A stretch of 9,245 nt of DNA from Dehalococcoidia bacterium (lineage in GTDB: Bacteria; Chloroflexota; Dehalococcoidia; GIF9; AB-539-J10). Below the pieces are notes generated by a model. The model searched no databases. It was not told where the DNA came from and saw only the letters and a program-made list of their open reading frames with translations. Position 1 is the stretch's first letter, and each line of letters starts with the position of its first letter. The stretch is from contig JAGMDB010000091.1 of the NCBI GenBank assembly GCA_023128875.1, positions 1 to 9,245 on the forward strand. Reading direction: 5' to 3'. Of this stretch, positions 1 through 6,533 are shown one piece after another. The position numbers and the translations under genes were made by a program.

Positions 1-965
1 ACTTTCTCCCCGTTTAACCTGTTGAGGACATAGCTTCCCAAAAAGGCTCCCGTTTTCTCCTTGCCCAAAGCCGTCCGTTCGTACTCCGTCTGCTGCCTAC
101 ACCAGGCAATATACTCTTCCACCTTAGCCTTATACTCCGGGGTAGTTAATTTGGGAACTAAAGGATGCTCTGGCGCCAGAAGGAAAAAAGTTACCCCAAA
201 GATAGTATCAGGGCGAGTGGTAAACACGCTTATCTCTTTTTGCTCTATATCCTCGTGCTCTAAGCCAAAGGAAACCTCGGCGCCCTCGCTTTTACCAATC
301 CAGTTTCTCTGCATTGTCTTTATGCGCTCTGGCCAATCTATGTGGCTGAAGTCGAGGAGTTCCTCAGCATATCTGGTGATCCTGAAAAACCACTGCTCTA
401 GATCCTTTTTAGTCACCTGGCTGCCACAGCGCTCGCAAAATCCTTCCCCTACCACTTGTTCATTAGCCAACACTGTCTGACACTTAGGACACCAATTGAC
501 TGGTGCCTTAGCGCGGTAAGCCAGACCAGCGTGATAAAGTTTCAGGAAAAACCACTGCGTCCACTTATAATACTCAGGGAGGCAGCTAACTACCTCTCGA
601 TTCCAGTCGTAGATTGCCCCCATGCTCTTGAGCTGGCGTCGCATATGCTCTATATTCGCCATTGTCCAGTCATAAGGGTGGATACCGTGACTAATGGCGG
701 CATTCTCTGCCGGTAGTCCAAAAGCATCAAAGCCCATGGGATGAAGCACATCATATCCCTGCATTCTCTTAAATCTGGCATGGACATCTGAAGGAGCCAT
801 AGCGTACCAATGCCCAATGTGGAGGTCTCCTGAGGTATAGGGGAACATGGTCAGAGCGTAAAATTTTGGCTGACTGCTATCTTCTTTGACCTCATAGATG
901 CGGTCAGCAGCCCATTTCTCCTGCCATTTCCTCTCGATTTCTTGAGGGTTATATTTCAGAGCCAT
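1..965 (-). CDS. leuS: Leucyl-tRNA synthetase, N-terminal part (runs off the left edge)
   Basis: Class I aminoacyl-tRNA synthetase that charges tRNA-Leu with leucine in the cytoplasm. The frame is open from ATG at 965 to the window edge, giving 321 residues of a family usually 800-860 long. Visible parts: the ATP-binding HIGH motif (DLHIGHW, residues 47-53), the conserved stretch [16 protein letters not shown] (75-90), a zinc module with Cys159/162 and Cys177/180 (CPKC, CERC), and the start of the CP1 editing domain with the threonine-rich motif TTRPDTIFG (249-257). This is the bacterial LeuRS architecture; the KMSKS loop and anticodon domain lie outside. The start is the first ATG of a [12 protein letters not shown]-terminus typical of the family; the Shine-Dalgarno sequence is weak. 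I saw no T-box leader upstream. Identity is nearly certain; the lineage inference is weaker. Confidence 0.97.
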   Translation of the reverse strand, partial: MALKYNPQEIERKWQEKWAADRIYEVKEDSSQPKFYALTMFPYTSGDLHIGHWYAMAPSDVHARFKRMQGYDVLHPMGFDAFGLPAENAAISHGIHPYDWTMANIEHMRRQLKSMGAIYDWNREVVSCLPEYYKWTQWFFLKLYHAGLAYRAKAPVNWCPKCQTVLANEQVVGEGFCERCGSQVTKKDLEQWFFRITRYAEELLDFSHIDWPERIKTMQRNWIGKSEGAEVSFGLEHEDIEQKEISVFTTRPDTIFGVTFFLLAPEHPLVPKLTTPEYKAKVEEYIAWCRQQTEYERTALGKEKTGAFLGSYVLNRLNGEK

Positions 966-1047
966 ATCGGTAGAAGTTTAACCTAATTTTAAGGTAAATT
1001 AAAGACCTTGTACTCGTTCCATAAGATTAGCGGCACTTGACTTCCTT

Positions 1048-1083
1048 GTCATTGCGAGGCATTTCAGTGCCGAAGCAATCTCG
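1048..1083. repeat. REP-like palindromic element (CATTGCGAGG...GAAGCAATCTCG type)
   Basis: Intergenic imperfect palindrome. ATTGC (1051-1055) pairs with GCAAT (1075-1079), and an inner GGCA (1058-1061) pairs with TGCC (1068-1071) around a six-base loop. The ends GTCATTGCGAGG and GAAGCAATCTCG match a short repeat I know from many bacterial genomes, including Chloroflexota, where it occurs in many copies between genes. An alternative seven-base stem, CGGCACT (1031-1037) with AGTGCCG (1066-1072), competes with the inner one. Only one copy is in this window, so repetitiveness is from memory. Confidence 0.6.
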
Positions 1084-1120
1084 AATGGAGAGGCGGTTGA
1101 CTACTAATCATGCAAGCAAG

Positions 1121-1142
1121 TACCAGCCTTCTGGTATATAAT
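1121..1142 (+). promoter_or_regulatory. Hairpin next to a TATAAT box upstream of the lipoprotein gene
   Basis: A perfect six-base inverted repeat, TACCAG-CCTT-CTGGTA (1121-1136), is followed directly by TATAAT (1137-1142), a consensus -10 hexamer. Transcription would start near 1149, which would place the lipoprotein ATG at 1187 in a short leader. No good -35 hexamer lies at the normal distance, so the palindrome may be an activator or repressor site, or the match may be chance in an AT-rich gap. Confidence 0.3.
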
Positions 1143-1186
1143 TGAAGCAAGTTTTTGACACAGAAAACATAAAACTCCAAACCGAA

Positions 1187-1612
1187 ATGACAAATAAGCA
1201 TAAATGGTATCTATTTTCACTTCTTGGATTAGCCTTTCTACTGGCTGGCTCCATTGTCGCATGTGAAAAACAAGCGCCTCCGTCACCCTCAGCCATAGCT
1301 GTGAGCCCTTTAAGCTTTAGCTTCAGTGTCGAGCAAGAAGAGCCTAGCCCGCCAAACCAGACGTTGAGTATAGGGAACTCTGGTAACGGGATGCTAAGTT
1401 GGTCAATTAGTGACAGTGCTCCCTGGCTTAGTGTAAGCCCGACTAGTGGCAGCTCCACTGGAGAGATGGATGGCGTAAGCCTATCAGTGGATACCTTTGG
1501 GATGACCACGGGCAACTATGCCGCCATCATCACTATCTCTGCTCCAGGAGCCTCCAATACTCCCCAAACGGTAGTAGTAAACCTAACCATCAATCCTCCG
1601 CCAGCGGAGTAA
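1187..1612 (+). CDS. BACON-domain lipoprotein
   Basis: Predicted exported lipoprotein of 141 residues. The N-terminus is MTNKHKW followed by a hydrophobic stretch (about residues 8-24) and a lipobox ending IVAC, so Cys26 would be lipidated and the protein anchored on the outer face of the membrane. A Pro/Ser linker leads to one BACON-type beta-sandwich domain (about residues 40-137), with the hallmark WLSVSPTSGSS turn, the SLSVD strand, GMTTGNYAAIITISA and the closing PQTVVVNLTI strand. BACON domains are usually adhesive or carbohydrate-binding modules in secreted proteins. ATG 1187 is chosen because it gives a proper signal peptide; an in-frame TTG at 1142 would overlap the presumed -10 box. 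There is no clear ribosome site. The TAA at 1610 falls in the PPPAE linker and the frame stays open beyond it into an OB-fold, so this may be the first half of a longer protein. Confidence 0.8.
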   Translation: MTNKHKWYLFSLLGLAFLLAGSIVACEKQAPPSPSAIAVSPLSFSFSVEQEEPSPPNQTLSIGNSGNGMLSWSISDSAPWLSVSPTSGSSTGEMDGVSLSVDTFGMTTGNYAAIITISAPGASNTPQTVVVNLTINPPPAE

Positions 1613-1702
1613 ACAGAGCAAGTAATTGATGCCTTAGATACTGACAAACTTTTAGAAATCGGATATAGTCATCCAGAGGAAGTAGTCACAGTTGAGGGAA
1701 TT

Positions 1703-1975
1703 GTGGTTAGGACTTATTATGCTGAAAAGTCCAAAGGGCAACCGACTTTCTTAGATTTCCATGATCCTTATGAGGGATATTTTAAGTGTATAATTTGGCA
1801 GGAAGATAGGCAAACCGGTGAACCCATAAGGGACAAATTTATCGAGGCATTCCCGCCTAATCCTGAAACCTATTTCTTGAATAGGAAAGTGGGAGTAAAA
1901 GGCAGAATTGATGTTTACAAAGGATCACCAGAAATCGTCTTGCTTGACCCTTCACAGATTTGGATTGTGGAATAA
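1703..1975 (+). CDS. OB-fold protein, possibly the detached C-terminal half of the BACON lipoprotein
   Basis: The translation carries a small beta-rich domain resembling the OB-fold found near or within SNase-like proteins: VVTVEGIVVRTYYAEKSKGQ, then PTFLDF, a YFKCIIW strand, and VGVKGRIDVYKGSPEIVL ending in PSQIWIVE. The first strand begins before the GTG at 1703. The same frame is open back to 1613, directly after the BACON stop codon, yet it holds no ATG, GTG or TTG before 1703, only ATT 1625 and ATC 1658. GTG 1703 would remove the first strand and has no ribosome site. Domain identity is moderately sure. How it is translated is unclear: readthrough of TAA 1610, an ATT start, or a broken gene. 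Its end overlaps the start of the SNase gene. Confidence 0.5.
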   Translation: MVRTYYAEKSKGQPTFLDFHDPYEGYFKCIIWQEDRQTGEPIRDKFIEAFPPNPETYFLNRKVGVKGRIDVYKGSPEIVLLDPSQIWIVE

Positions 1976-2411
1976 AGGGCGGTTAGTAATCACCCTTGCC
2001 TTAGTTTTAACTCTCTTAGCCACAAGCTGCAGCAGGGTTAATGAGAATACATTTTTTGTTACTCGCGTTATTGATGGGGACACAATAGAGATTGAGGGCG
2101 GATATCACATGCGTTACATTGGTATTGATACACCGGAAAAGGGCGAGCCTTATTATCTTGAGGCTACAGAGGCTAATCGCAGCTTGGTTGGGAGTAAGAA
2201 AGTTCGACTGGAGAAAGATGTTGAGGATAAAGATGAATATGGTCGTTTGCTTAGATACGTTTGGGTGGATGATACAATGGTTAATGCGGAGCTTGTCAGG
2301 TTAGGCTATGCTTATTCACATTACTACCCTCCAAATACCAAGCACCTAGTATATTTTCTTCAATTGGAGAAGGAAGCACGGCAGCAAAAACGAGGATTGT
2401 GGAGCAGTTAG
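1911..2411 (+). CDS. Thermonuclease (SNase) family lipoprotein
   Basis: Calcium-dependent staphylococcal-nuclease-fold phosphodiesterase, probably membrane-anchored outside the cell and degrading extracellular DNA or RNA. Counting from ATG 1911, a hydrophobic segment (RLVITLALVLTLLATSC) ends at Cys40. The nuclease domain covers about 47-166, with all catalytic positions present: Asp57 in VIDGDT, Arg68 in MRYIGIDTPE, Asp73, Thr74 and Glu76 in the same motif, and Arg112 in DEYGRLLRY. It ends with the family-typical RGLWSS. The start is uncertain. ATG 1911 has AAAAGG eight bases upstream but overlaps the OB-fold frame by 65 bases. TTG 1965 (MWNKGRLVITLALV) gives a more normal short signal peptide and an 11-base overlap but lacks a ribosome site. 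The overlap suggests translational coupling with the OB-fold gene. Confidence 0.88.
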   Translation: MFTKDHQKSSCLTLHRFGLWNKGRLVITLALVLTLLATSCSRVNENTFFVTRVIDGDTIEIEGGYHMRYIGIDTPEKGEPYYLEATEANRSLVGSKKVRLEKDVEDKDEYGRLLRYVWVDDTMVNAELVRLGYAYSHYYPPNTKHLVYFLQLEKEARQQKRGLWSS

Positions 2412-2717
2412 GCTATGGAGAAGGTTCGATTGTGGTAATCAAAGCTAAAAATGAATTGGTGGGTCAATGTGGACAGTTCCCGAACTTTTCTTTGAGAAGA
2501 AACAATTCATTCCAGCCTTACAGCAGCTGCTTGTCTCCTGTCCAGGACATACTGATTAACTTTACCTTATCTAGAAATGTTCGCCAATTGGTTGAGCTGG
2601 CTACATTATAGCTACAATATTATTCCGTAAAGTACCAATCCGATATTTGTGTCCGCCCAGTCTAGGAAATTGATACCGGGCTTGTGCGCTGAGACGTTCT
2701 TCATGTGAGACCCTCGA
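2412..2717. other. Gap with only doubtful short frames
   Basis: About 300 bases between the SNase gene and the PaREP1-like gene hold no gene I recognise. A 30-residue minus-strand frame (2612-2704, starting MKNVSAHKPG) has GAGGG six bases before its ATG and follows the PaREP1-like gene by 13 bases. A 30-residue plus-strand frame (2467-2559, MWTVPELFFEKKQF) has protein-like composition. Neither matches a family known to me; both could be relics of decayed genes. I see no terminator hairpin with a T-run for the SNase gene. Confidence 0.4.
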
Positions 2718-3008
2718 CTATCTTGCTAGCCTTTTTAACTTTTCCACTAGCGACTTTATGGCCTCAGCATAATCCGACATCATCTCTGCGGTTAGCCAGT
2801 TCTCGTAGAAATTTTGATGAAGGGCACCGACAAGGTCAAAACACCTCAGAAGTTCGCTGGCATTTAGTTCTTTGCGCAGCGTAGTTATAAAGCCACGAAA
2901 GGCTCCCCTTTCTGATGGAGCCTGGTGCAGAGAGTATGCCTTGAGAGATGAGAACGCCTTACGCTTGTCAAGGCTGGACAACTTCGATGTAAACGGCTTG
3001 ACAGCCAT
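2718..3008 (-). CDS. PaREP1/HEPN-like helical protein, probably N-terminally truncated
   Basis: A 96-residue, mostly helical protein. Its C-terminal half, with FDLVGALHQNFYENWLTAE (about residues 58-76) and a final helix of Lys/Leu character (SLVEKLKRLA), resembles the LHxNFYExWL signature I associate with PaREP1 proteins, small helical proteins of the wider HEPN group common in archaea and some thermophilic or anaerobic bacteria. PaREP1 proteins are usually about 130-150 residues; here the first helices seem missing. The frame holds no earlier start codon up to a stop near 3086, and no ribosome site precedes the ATG. That upstream DNA carries the promoter and 5' part of the divergent small gene, consistent with truncation by rearrangement. 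No partner nucleotidyltransferase is next to it. Function unknown; it may be a relic. Confidence 0.5.
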   Translation of the reverse strand: MAVKPFTSKLSSLDKRKAFSSLKAYSLHQAPSERGAFRGFITTLRKELNASELLRCFDLVGALHQNFYENWLTAEMMSDYAEAIKSLVEKLKRLAR

Positions 3009-3026
3009 AGTGAAGCATGCTAAGCT
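2998..3026 (+). promoter_or_regulatory. Candidate promoter for the small-protein/ATPase operon
   Basis: A perfect -35 hexamer TTGACA (2998-3003) is followed after 17 bases by TAAGCT (3021-3026), preceded by TGC, as in extended -10 promoters. Transcription would begin near 3033 and reach the TTG start at 3051 after a very short leader. A second AT-rich hexamer, TATTAT (3026-3031), is at a poorer distance. It overlaps the start of the divergent PaREP1-like gene, so expression of one could hamper the other. Confidence 0.35.
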
Positions 3027-3050
3027 ATTATTTGGTTTCTTTGGAAAATT

Positions 3051-3263
3051 TTGAAAGAGTTCATTCTTAACATTGACTGCAGGCTAGTATATGAGCCTGG
3101 CAAGGGCATAGAGATACACCTAAAGCCTGAAGGAAGCCTTCCTCAAGAAGTGCTTCGACACTTGAGCCAGGCGGGGAAGGAGATATCCTTAGCGCTTCAG
3201 TATTTCTCTAAACCGGAGAAAGGAAGATCGCAAAGGGTGAGAACTAAAATTAAAATAGAATAG
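3051..3263 (+). CDS. Small conserved-looking protein A (beta-hairpins plus amphipathic helix)
   Basis: A 70-residue protein that I cannot name. It has alternating hydrophobic/polar strands (EFILNIDCRLVYEPG, then KGIEIHLK) and then a helix, LRHLSQAGKEISLALQYFS, ending in a basic tail (RSQRVRTKIKIE). The pattern parallels the next gene: strand-strand-strand-helix with HLxxAxKExxLAxxxx in the helix, so the two are tandem paralogues. TTG 3051 is the only usual start in the open frame, which begins after a TAA at 3021. Its ribosome site is poor, with only a GGA about seven bases before, so an earlier start may have been lost. Its stop overlaps the ribosome site of the following gene. Confidence 0.6.
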   Translation: MKEFILNIDCRLVYEPGKGIEIHLKPEGSLPQEVLRHLSQAGKEISLALQYFSKPEKGRSQRVRTKIKIE

Positions 3264-3269
3264 GAGGTG
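3262..3269 (+). promoter_or_regulatory. Strong ribosome site fixing the start of small protein B
   Basis: AGGAGGTG lies five bases before ATG 3275 and overlaps the TAG of the preceding gene. It selects ATG 3275 over the in-frame GTG at 3269, which lies inside the Shine-Dalgarno sequence itself. Confidence 0.75.
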
Positions 3270-3274
3270 TGAAA

Positions 3275-3478
3275 ATGGGGAAAATTGAATTTGAGCATGG
3301 GCTTGAACTCGAGCATGGAGAGGGAGGCGAGTATATCTTAAGGTTCAGAACACCAAAGATTAAGATTTTTCCTGATCCCACGAGAGGGCATCTGAAGCAG
3401 GCAAGAAAGGAAGTTCTCCTCGCAGTGCGAAGTCTTATCGATGAGGCAATAGAAGGCGAGAAGAAGGGTGAGGGATAA
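3275..3478 (+). CDS. Small conserved-looking protein B, tandem paralogue of protein A
   Basis: A 67-residue acidic/basic protein of unknown function. The N-terminal half reads as two or three beta strands (KIEFEHGLELEHG, then EYILRFRTPKIKIF). The C-terminal half is one amphipathic helix, HLKQARKEVLLAVRSLIDEA, with a charged tail (IEGEKKGEG). The helix resembles that of protein A, and I recall similar small proteins in other Chloroflexota, but I know no function for them. The start is set by a near-perfect ribosome site. It is followed after 26 bases by the winged-helix gene, so co-transcription is likely. Confidence 0.75.
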   Translation: MGKIEFEHGLELEHGEGGEYILRFRTPKIKIFPDPTRGHLKQARKEVLLAVRSLIDEAIEGEKKGEG

Positions 3479-3504
3479 CCTCCATCGAAAAGAGGTGATT
3501 CTTT

Positions 3505-4221
3505 ATGATGAACCTCACTCTAAGGCAGAGGGTTTTCCTCAAAAGATTTATCGAGCTCTATCAAAAGGAAGGAGAGCCTATTCATTATAGCAGAGTTGCC
3601 CGATGCTTAGGTCTGAGCAACTCCACTGCTTATGACATGCTGAGGCTCCTTGGGCAGAAAGGTCTAGTAAACTCCCAATATCTTTTACCAAAGCCATCTT
3701 CTGGTCCTGGTCGATCGAGTATTCTCTTTTTTCCCATAGAGGCAGCAATGAGTCTTTTCTCGCACCTGGCTAGAGGGGCCACAGATCAGCAAGAGTGGAG
3801 GGAGGTGAAAGCTTATATCATGGAAAGTTTGCGCCAGGAAAGGCCGCTTGAAAATGGTGTTTTATTACGAAAGCTACTTGATAGCATACCTAAAGCTCGC
3901 TCACCGTTGGTTATCTCGGCTGAGGTCATAACGGCTCTTTTATTAGGCTTAAGGAGAGCGGAACTCAGGCTTGGGAAGGAGAGCCCAATAAATGTGCTCC
4001 TTGAAGGGCCGATAAGCAAGATCGGCATGAGTATGTTAGTAGGATTTGCCTTTAGCCTTTACCTCACTGATCAGGCAGGAAGGAAACTTCTCTCAAACTT
4101 CGAGAGCTATGTCAGAAGATGCGAGTCAGCCCTGCAAGAACTGAGCGAGGAGAGCCTGATGGCGCTACACCGGTTTACCTGGGATGTTTGGGAAGCCCTG
4201 AAAGCAACAACAGGAAGGTAA
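3505..4221 (+). CDS. Winged-helix transcriptional regulator, family unnamed
   Basis: A 238-residue protein with an N-terminal winged helix (about residues 5-62): LTLRQRVFLKRFIELYQKEG, a second helix starting YSRVARCLGLS, and a recognition helix STAYDMLRLLGQKGLV, followed by a wing with SSGPGRSSILFFP. This resembles the DNA-binding part of LexA-, MarR- or DtxR-like regulators, but no effector domain of those families follows. The remaining 160 residues are predicted mostly helical, with hydrophobic stretches (VISAEVITALLLGLRRAELR; ISKIGMSMLVGFAFSLYLT) that could mediate dimerisation or ligand binding. The ribosome site AGAGGTGA (3491-3498) is six bases before ATG 3505. Its place between the small paralogues and the ATPase suggests it regulates this operon, possibly itself. 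Confidence 0.75.
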   Translation: MMNLTLRQRVFLKRFIELYQKEGEPIHYSRVARCLGLSNSTAYDMLRLLGQKGLVNSQYLLPKPSSGPGRSSILFFPIEAAMSLFSHLARGATDQQEWREVKAYIMESLRQERPLENGVLLRKLLDSIPKARSPLVISAEVITALLLGLRRAELRLGKESPINVLLEGPISKIGMSMLVGFAFSLYLTDQAGRKLLSNFESYVRRCESALQELSEESLMALHRFTWDVWEALKATTGR

Positions 4222-4271
4222 ATTTTTGGCTTAATTTTTTGGTTTCTTTCAATAAAGCGACAGGGTAATAA

Positions 4272-4556
<285 letters not shown>

Positions 4557-4559
4557 GGA

Positions 4560-5465
4560 GTGGATGAAATCGTTGCTGAAGAAATTGCCGTCCTTCCTGG
4601 AATGGAGGAGCTAGCTAGCCTTCTCTGGGTTGACTACTATGAGCGCACTCAAGAATATGATGTCATCGTGGTAGATTGCGCACCTACAGGAGAATCCCTG
4701 CGGCTGCTTACTTTCCCCGAAATAGCGCAATGGTGGTTAAACAAGCTCCTGCCAGTGGGACGCAGGATAGCACCAATAGCTTATCCTATGGTGCATCGTT
4801 TCACTGATATGCCCCTGCCCGATCAACAAATCTTCACTACCATAGAAGACCTTTTTGGACAACTTGAGAGGTTGCACTCACTGTTAGCTAATTCTAAGTG
4901 CACTACAGTGCGTCTTGTTCTCAACGCAGAGAAGATGGTAATTAGAGAGGCGCAGCGCACTTATACCTATCTTAATCTTTATGGCTACGCTACCGATGCC
5001 GTGATCTGCAATCGCCTTATTCCCCAAGATGCTGATGGTAGCTATTGGGAGGGGTGGAAGAGCATCCAGAGAGAACACCTTCAGCTTATCGAGGAGTGCT
5101 TCTCACCGCTGCCAATTTTTAGGCTTCCTCTCCTGGAGTGTGAGGTAGTAGGAGCAGAGGCGCTTGAGCAGATAGGTCACTTACTCTACCAGGAGGAAGA
5201 CCCAACAAGTTTCTTCTTCGAGGGAAAGCCAATGAGCATTGACCACAATGACAACGGTTATACCGTTAGCCTGCAACTTCCCCTAATAAGCAAGGAGGAT
5301 GTCTCGTTAATGAGGAGTGGCGATGAACTTATTGTCACCATAGGTAACCAGAGACGCAATATTCTCCTGCCTCAAGTGCTCACAAGGTGCCAAGTGGAGG
5401 GGGCAAAATTGGATGCCGGTTCTCTGCGTATCAGATTCGAGGAAAAACCAAATAGTTTGCCCTAG
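4560..5465 (+). CDS. ArsA/Get3-like ATPase, C-terminal fragment with HSP20 domain
   Basis: Continues the same frame as the preceding fragment. GTG 4560 lies four bases after the TGA, and the GAGG stretch before it is too close to serve as a normal ribosome site. The part contains DEIVAEE, the LPGMEELASLLWV helix, switch II VVDCAPTGESLRLL (Asp39 of this fragment), and the adenine-contact loop NRLIPQDAD (residues 151-159). An HSP20/alpha-crystallin-like domain covers about 225-296 (MSIDHNDNGYTVSLQLPL ... LRIRFEEKP). With the first fragment the protein is 394 codons, the usual size of bacterial ArsA-HSP20 fusions, called Get3d where studied in photosynthetic organisms. I see no CxxC motif like that of eukaryotic Get3, nor arsenite-binding cysteine sets. 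Alone it lacks the P-loop. Confidence 0.85.
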   Translation: MDEIVAEEIAVLPGMEELASLLWVDYYERTQEYDVIVVDCAPTGESLRLLTFPEIAQWWLNKLLPVGRRIAPIAYPMVHRFTDMPLPDQQIFTTIEDLFGQLERLHSLLANSKCTTVRLVLNAEKMVIREAQRTYTYLNLYGYATDAVICNRLIPQDADGSYWEGWKSIQREHLQLIEECFSPLPIFRLPLLECEVVGAEALEQIGHLLYQEEDPTSFFFEGKPMSIDHNDNGYTVSLQLPLISKEDVSLMRSGDELIVTIGNQRRNILLPQVLTRCQVEGAKLDAGSLRIRFEEKPNSLP

Positions 5466-5474
5466 AGTCAAATA

Positions 5475-5584
5475 ATGGCAAATGAGAAAGGTAAGATAAG
5501 GAAGTATCCCTATAAGATTATGGAGTACGAGATGCGACTCATATGACTAAGAAGCATTTCCTCCCAGGTGTTTTGCTTTTCTAA
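5475..5584 (+). other. Two overlapping micro-frames in the gap before the hydrolase
   Basis: A 23-residue frame (5475-5546, MANEKGKIRKYPYKIMEYEM...) overlaps by four bases (ATGA) a 13-residue frame (5543-5584, MTKKHFLPGVLLF), which ends two bases before the hydrolase ATG. Ribosome sites are weak. They could be leader peptides coupling translation to the hydrolase, a frameshifted relic of a small gene, or chance. Confidence 0.2.
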
Positions 5585-5586
5585 GG

Positions 5587-6402
5587 ATGGACGAGAGATA
5601 CATTGATGTAGACGGGATTTCTATCCGCTATGTTTCCAAGGGCAGGGGTCCCAAGCTCATGCTTTTCCATGGTCTCGGAGAATTCCTGGAGACATGGTGG
5701 GGTAACATCGATTCCCTAAGCCAATATTACACGGTTTACGCCGTAGACTTGCCGGGGCATGGATTATCGCAGAAGCCTGATGTTAGCTATACCCTGGATT
5801 TTGCTACAAACTTTGCTCTTGGCTTCATGGAAGCCTTGGGGATCAAGCATGCCAGTTTGATAGGGCATTCCGTGTGCGGATCGCTGTGCTTGAACCTTGC
5901 CATCAAGTTCCCTGAAAAAGTTGACAGCCTTATCCTGGCGGGCAGCACCGGCCTGAGCAGGAAGGAAGCGTCTCTTCTTTACCGACTGGTAATGGTGCTA
6001 TACGAACTCGTAACCGAGCCAACAAAGGCTCATGTCCTGGCAGGTGTAAAGACGGCATTTTATAACCCTGATATCGTCACTGAGGAGTTGGTGGACAAAG
6101 CCTATCAATACTTGATGATGTCCAAGACAAAGGATGCCCTGTTAAATATACTGCGGAGCAATGTCAGCACCAACGGCATTAAGCCTGAGGTGATCCTGGC
6201 TGACAGGCTTCATCTAGTTAAATCACCCACCTTGATCATCCATGGTGTTAAGGACCGTGTTGTATTGGTGGGACATGCCCAGGATGCCTGTAGTCTTATC
6301 CCTAGGGCAAAATTAAAGGTGTTCGATGAATGTGGCCACTGTCCGCATATAGAAAAGTCCGAGGAATTCAATCAGTCGGTGACAGCCTTTTTGAAAGGGT
6401 AA
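5587..6402 (+). CDS. Alpha/beta-hydrolase fold protein
   Basis: A cytoplasmic serine hydrolase of 271 residues, full length for the family. The oxyanion motif LFHGLG is at residues 26-31, and VDLPGHGLSQKP follows at 53-64. The nucleophile elbow GHSVCG contains Ser95. The triad is completed by Asp223 in IHGVKDRVV and His251 in ECGHCPHIEKSEEFN. The Cys at position 97, instead of the common Gly in GHSMGG, is slightly unusual. The overall pattern resembles BphD/MhpC-type C-C hydrolases, esterases and non-haem peroxidases; the substrate cannot be read from sequence. There is no signal peptide. AAGG directly abuts the ATG, too close to be a good ribosome site, so translation may depend on the frames just upstream. 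Confidence 0.93.
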   Translation: MDERYIDVDGISIRYVSKGRGPKLMLFHGLGEFLETWWGNIDSLSQYYTVYAVDLPGHGLSQKPDVSYTLDFATNFALGFMEALGIKHASLIGHSVCGSLCLNLAIKFPEKVDSLILAGSTGLSRKEASLLYRLVMVLYELVTEPTKAHVLAGVKTAFYNPDIVTEELVDKAYQYLMMSKTKDALLNILRSNVSTNGIKPEVILADRLHLVKSPTLIIHGVKDRVVLVGHAQDACSLIPRAKLKVFDECGHCPHIEKSEEFNQSVTAFLKG

Positions 6403-6495
6403 ACAAAAACTATGCCAGAATTTTTAACAACAATTAATTGGTTAAGTCCTTCTACATAAATAAATCTTTGCTTTACATTAAAAAAGGAGCAACAG

Positions 6496-6525
6496 ATGTT
6501 ATTAGTATCATTAAAACAAAGGTAG
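6496..6525 (+). promoter_or_regulatory. Nine-residue leader frame with the best ribosome site of the region
   Basis: AAAAAGGAG (6481-6489) is a strong ribosome site, but the ATG it serves (6496) opens a frame of only nine residues (MLLVSLKQR, stop 6523-6525). The glycosyltransferase ATG follows eight bases after that stop. This arrangement would let ribosomes re-initiate on the glycosyltransferase. Chance remains possible because the region is AT-rich. Confidence 0.3.
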
Positions 6526-6533
6526 CGAGAAAA

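Noticed and set aside
61..716. Two plus-strand frames of 139 and 86 residues
   Set aside because: They lie opposite leuS, whose minus-strand frame carries all catalytic motifs; the plus-strand products look like noise.
966..1186. T-box leader upstream of leuS
   Set aside because: No T-box consensus (TGGNACCGCG-like) or long terminator/antiterminator pair seen in the minus-strand leader.
2467..2500. GTGGACAGTTCCCGAACTTTT as an insertion-sequence end
   Set aside because: It has the feel of a terminal repeat but no matching inverted copy or transposase was found in the window.
2399..2611. 70-residue plus-strand frame overlapping the SNase end
   Set aside because: No ribosome site, no domain, low-complexity polar composition; start lies within the SNase coding end.
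2872..3054. 60-residue plus-strand frame opposite the PaREP1-like gene
   Set aside because: No recognisable motif; the minus-strand frame has the family-like signature.
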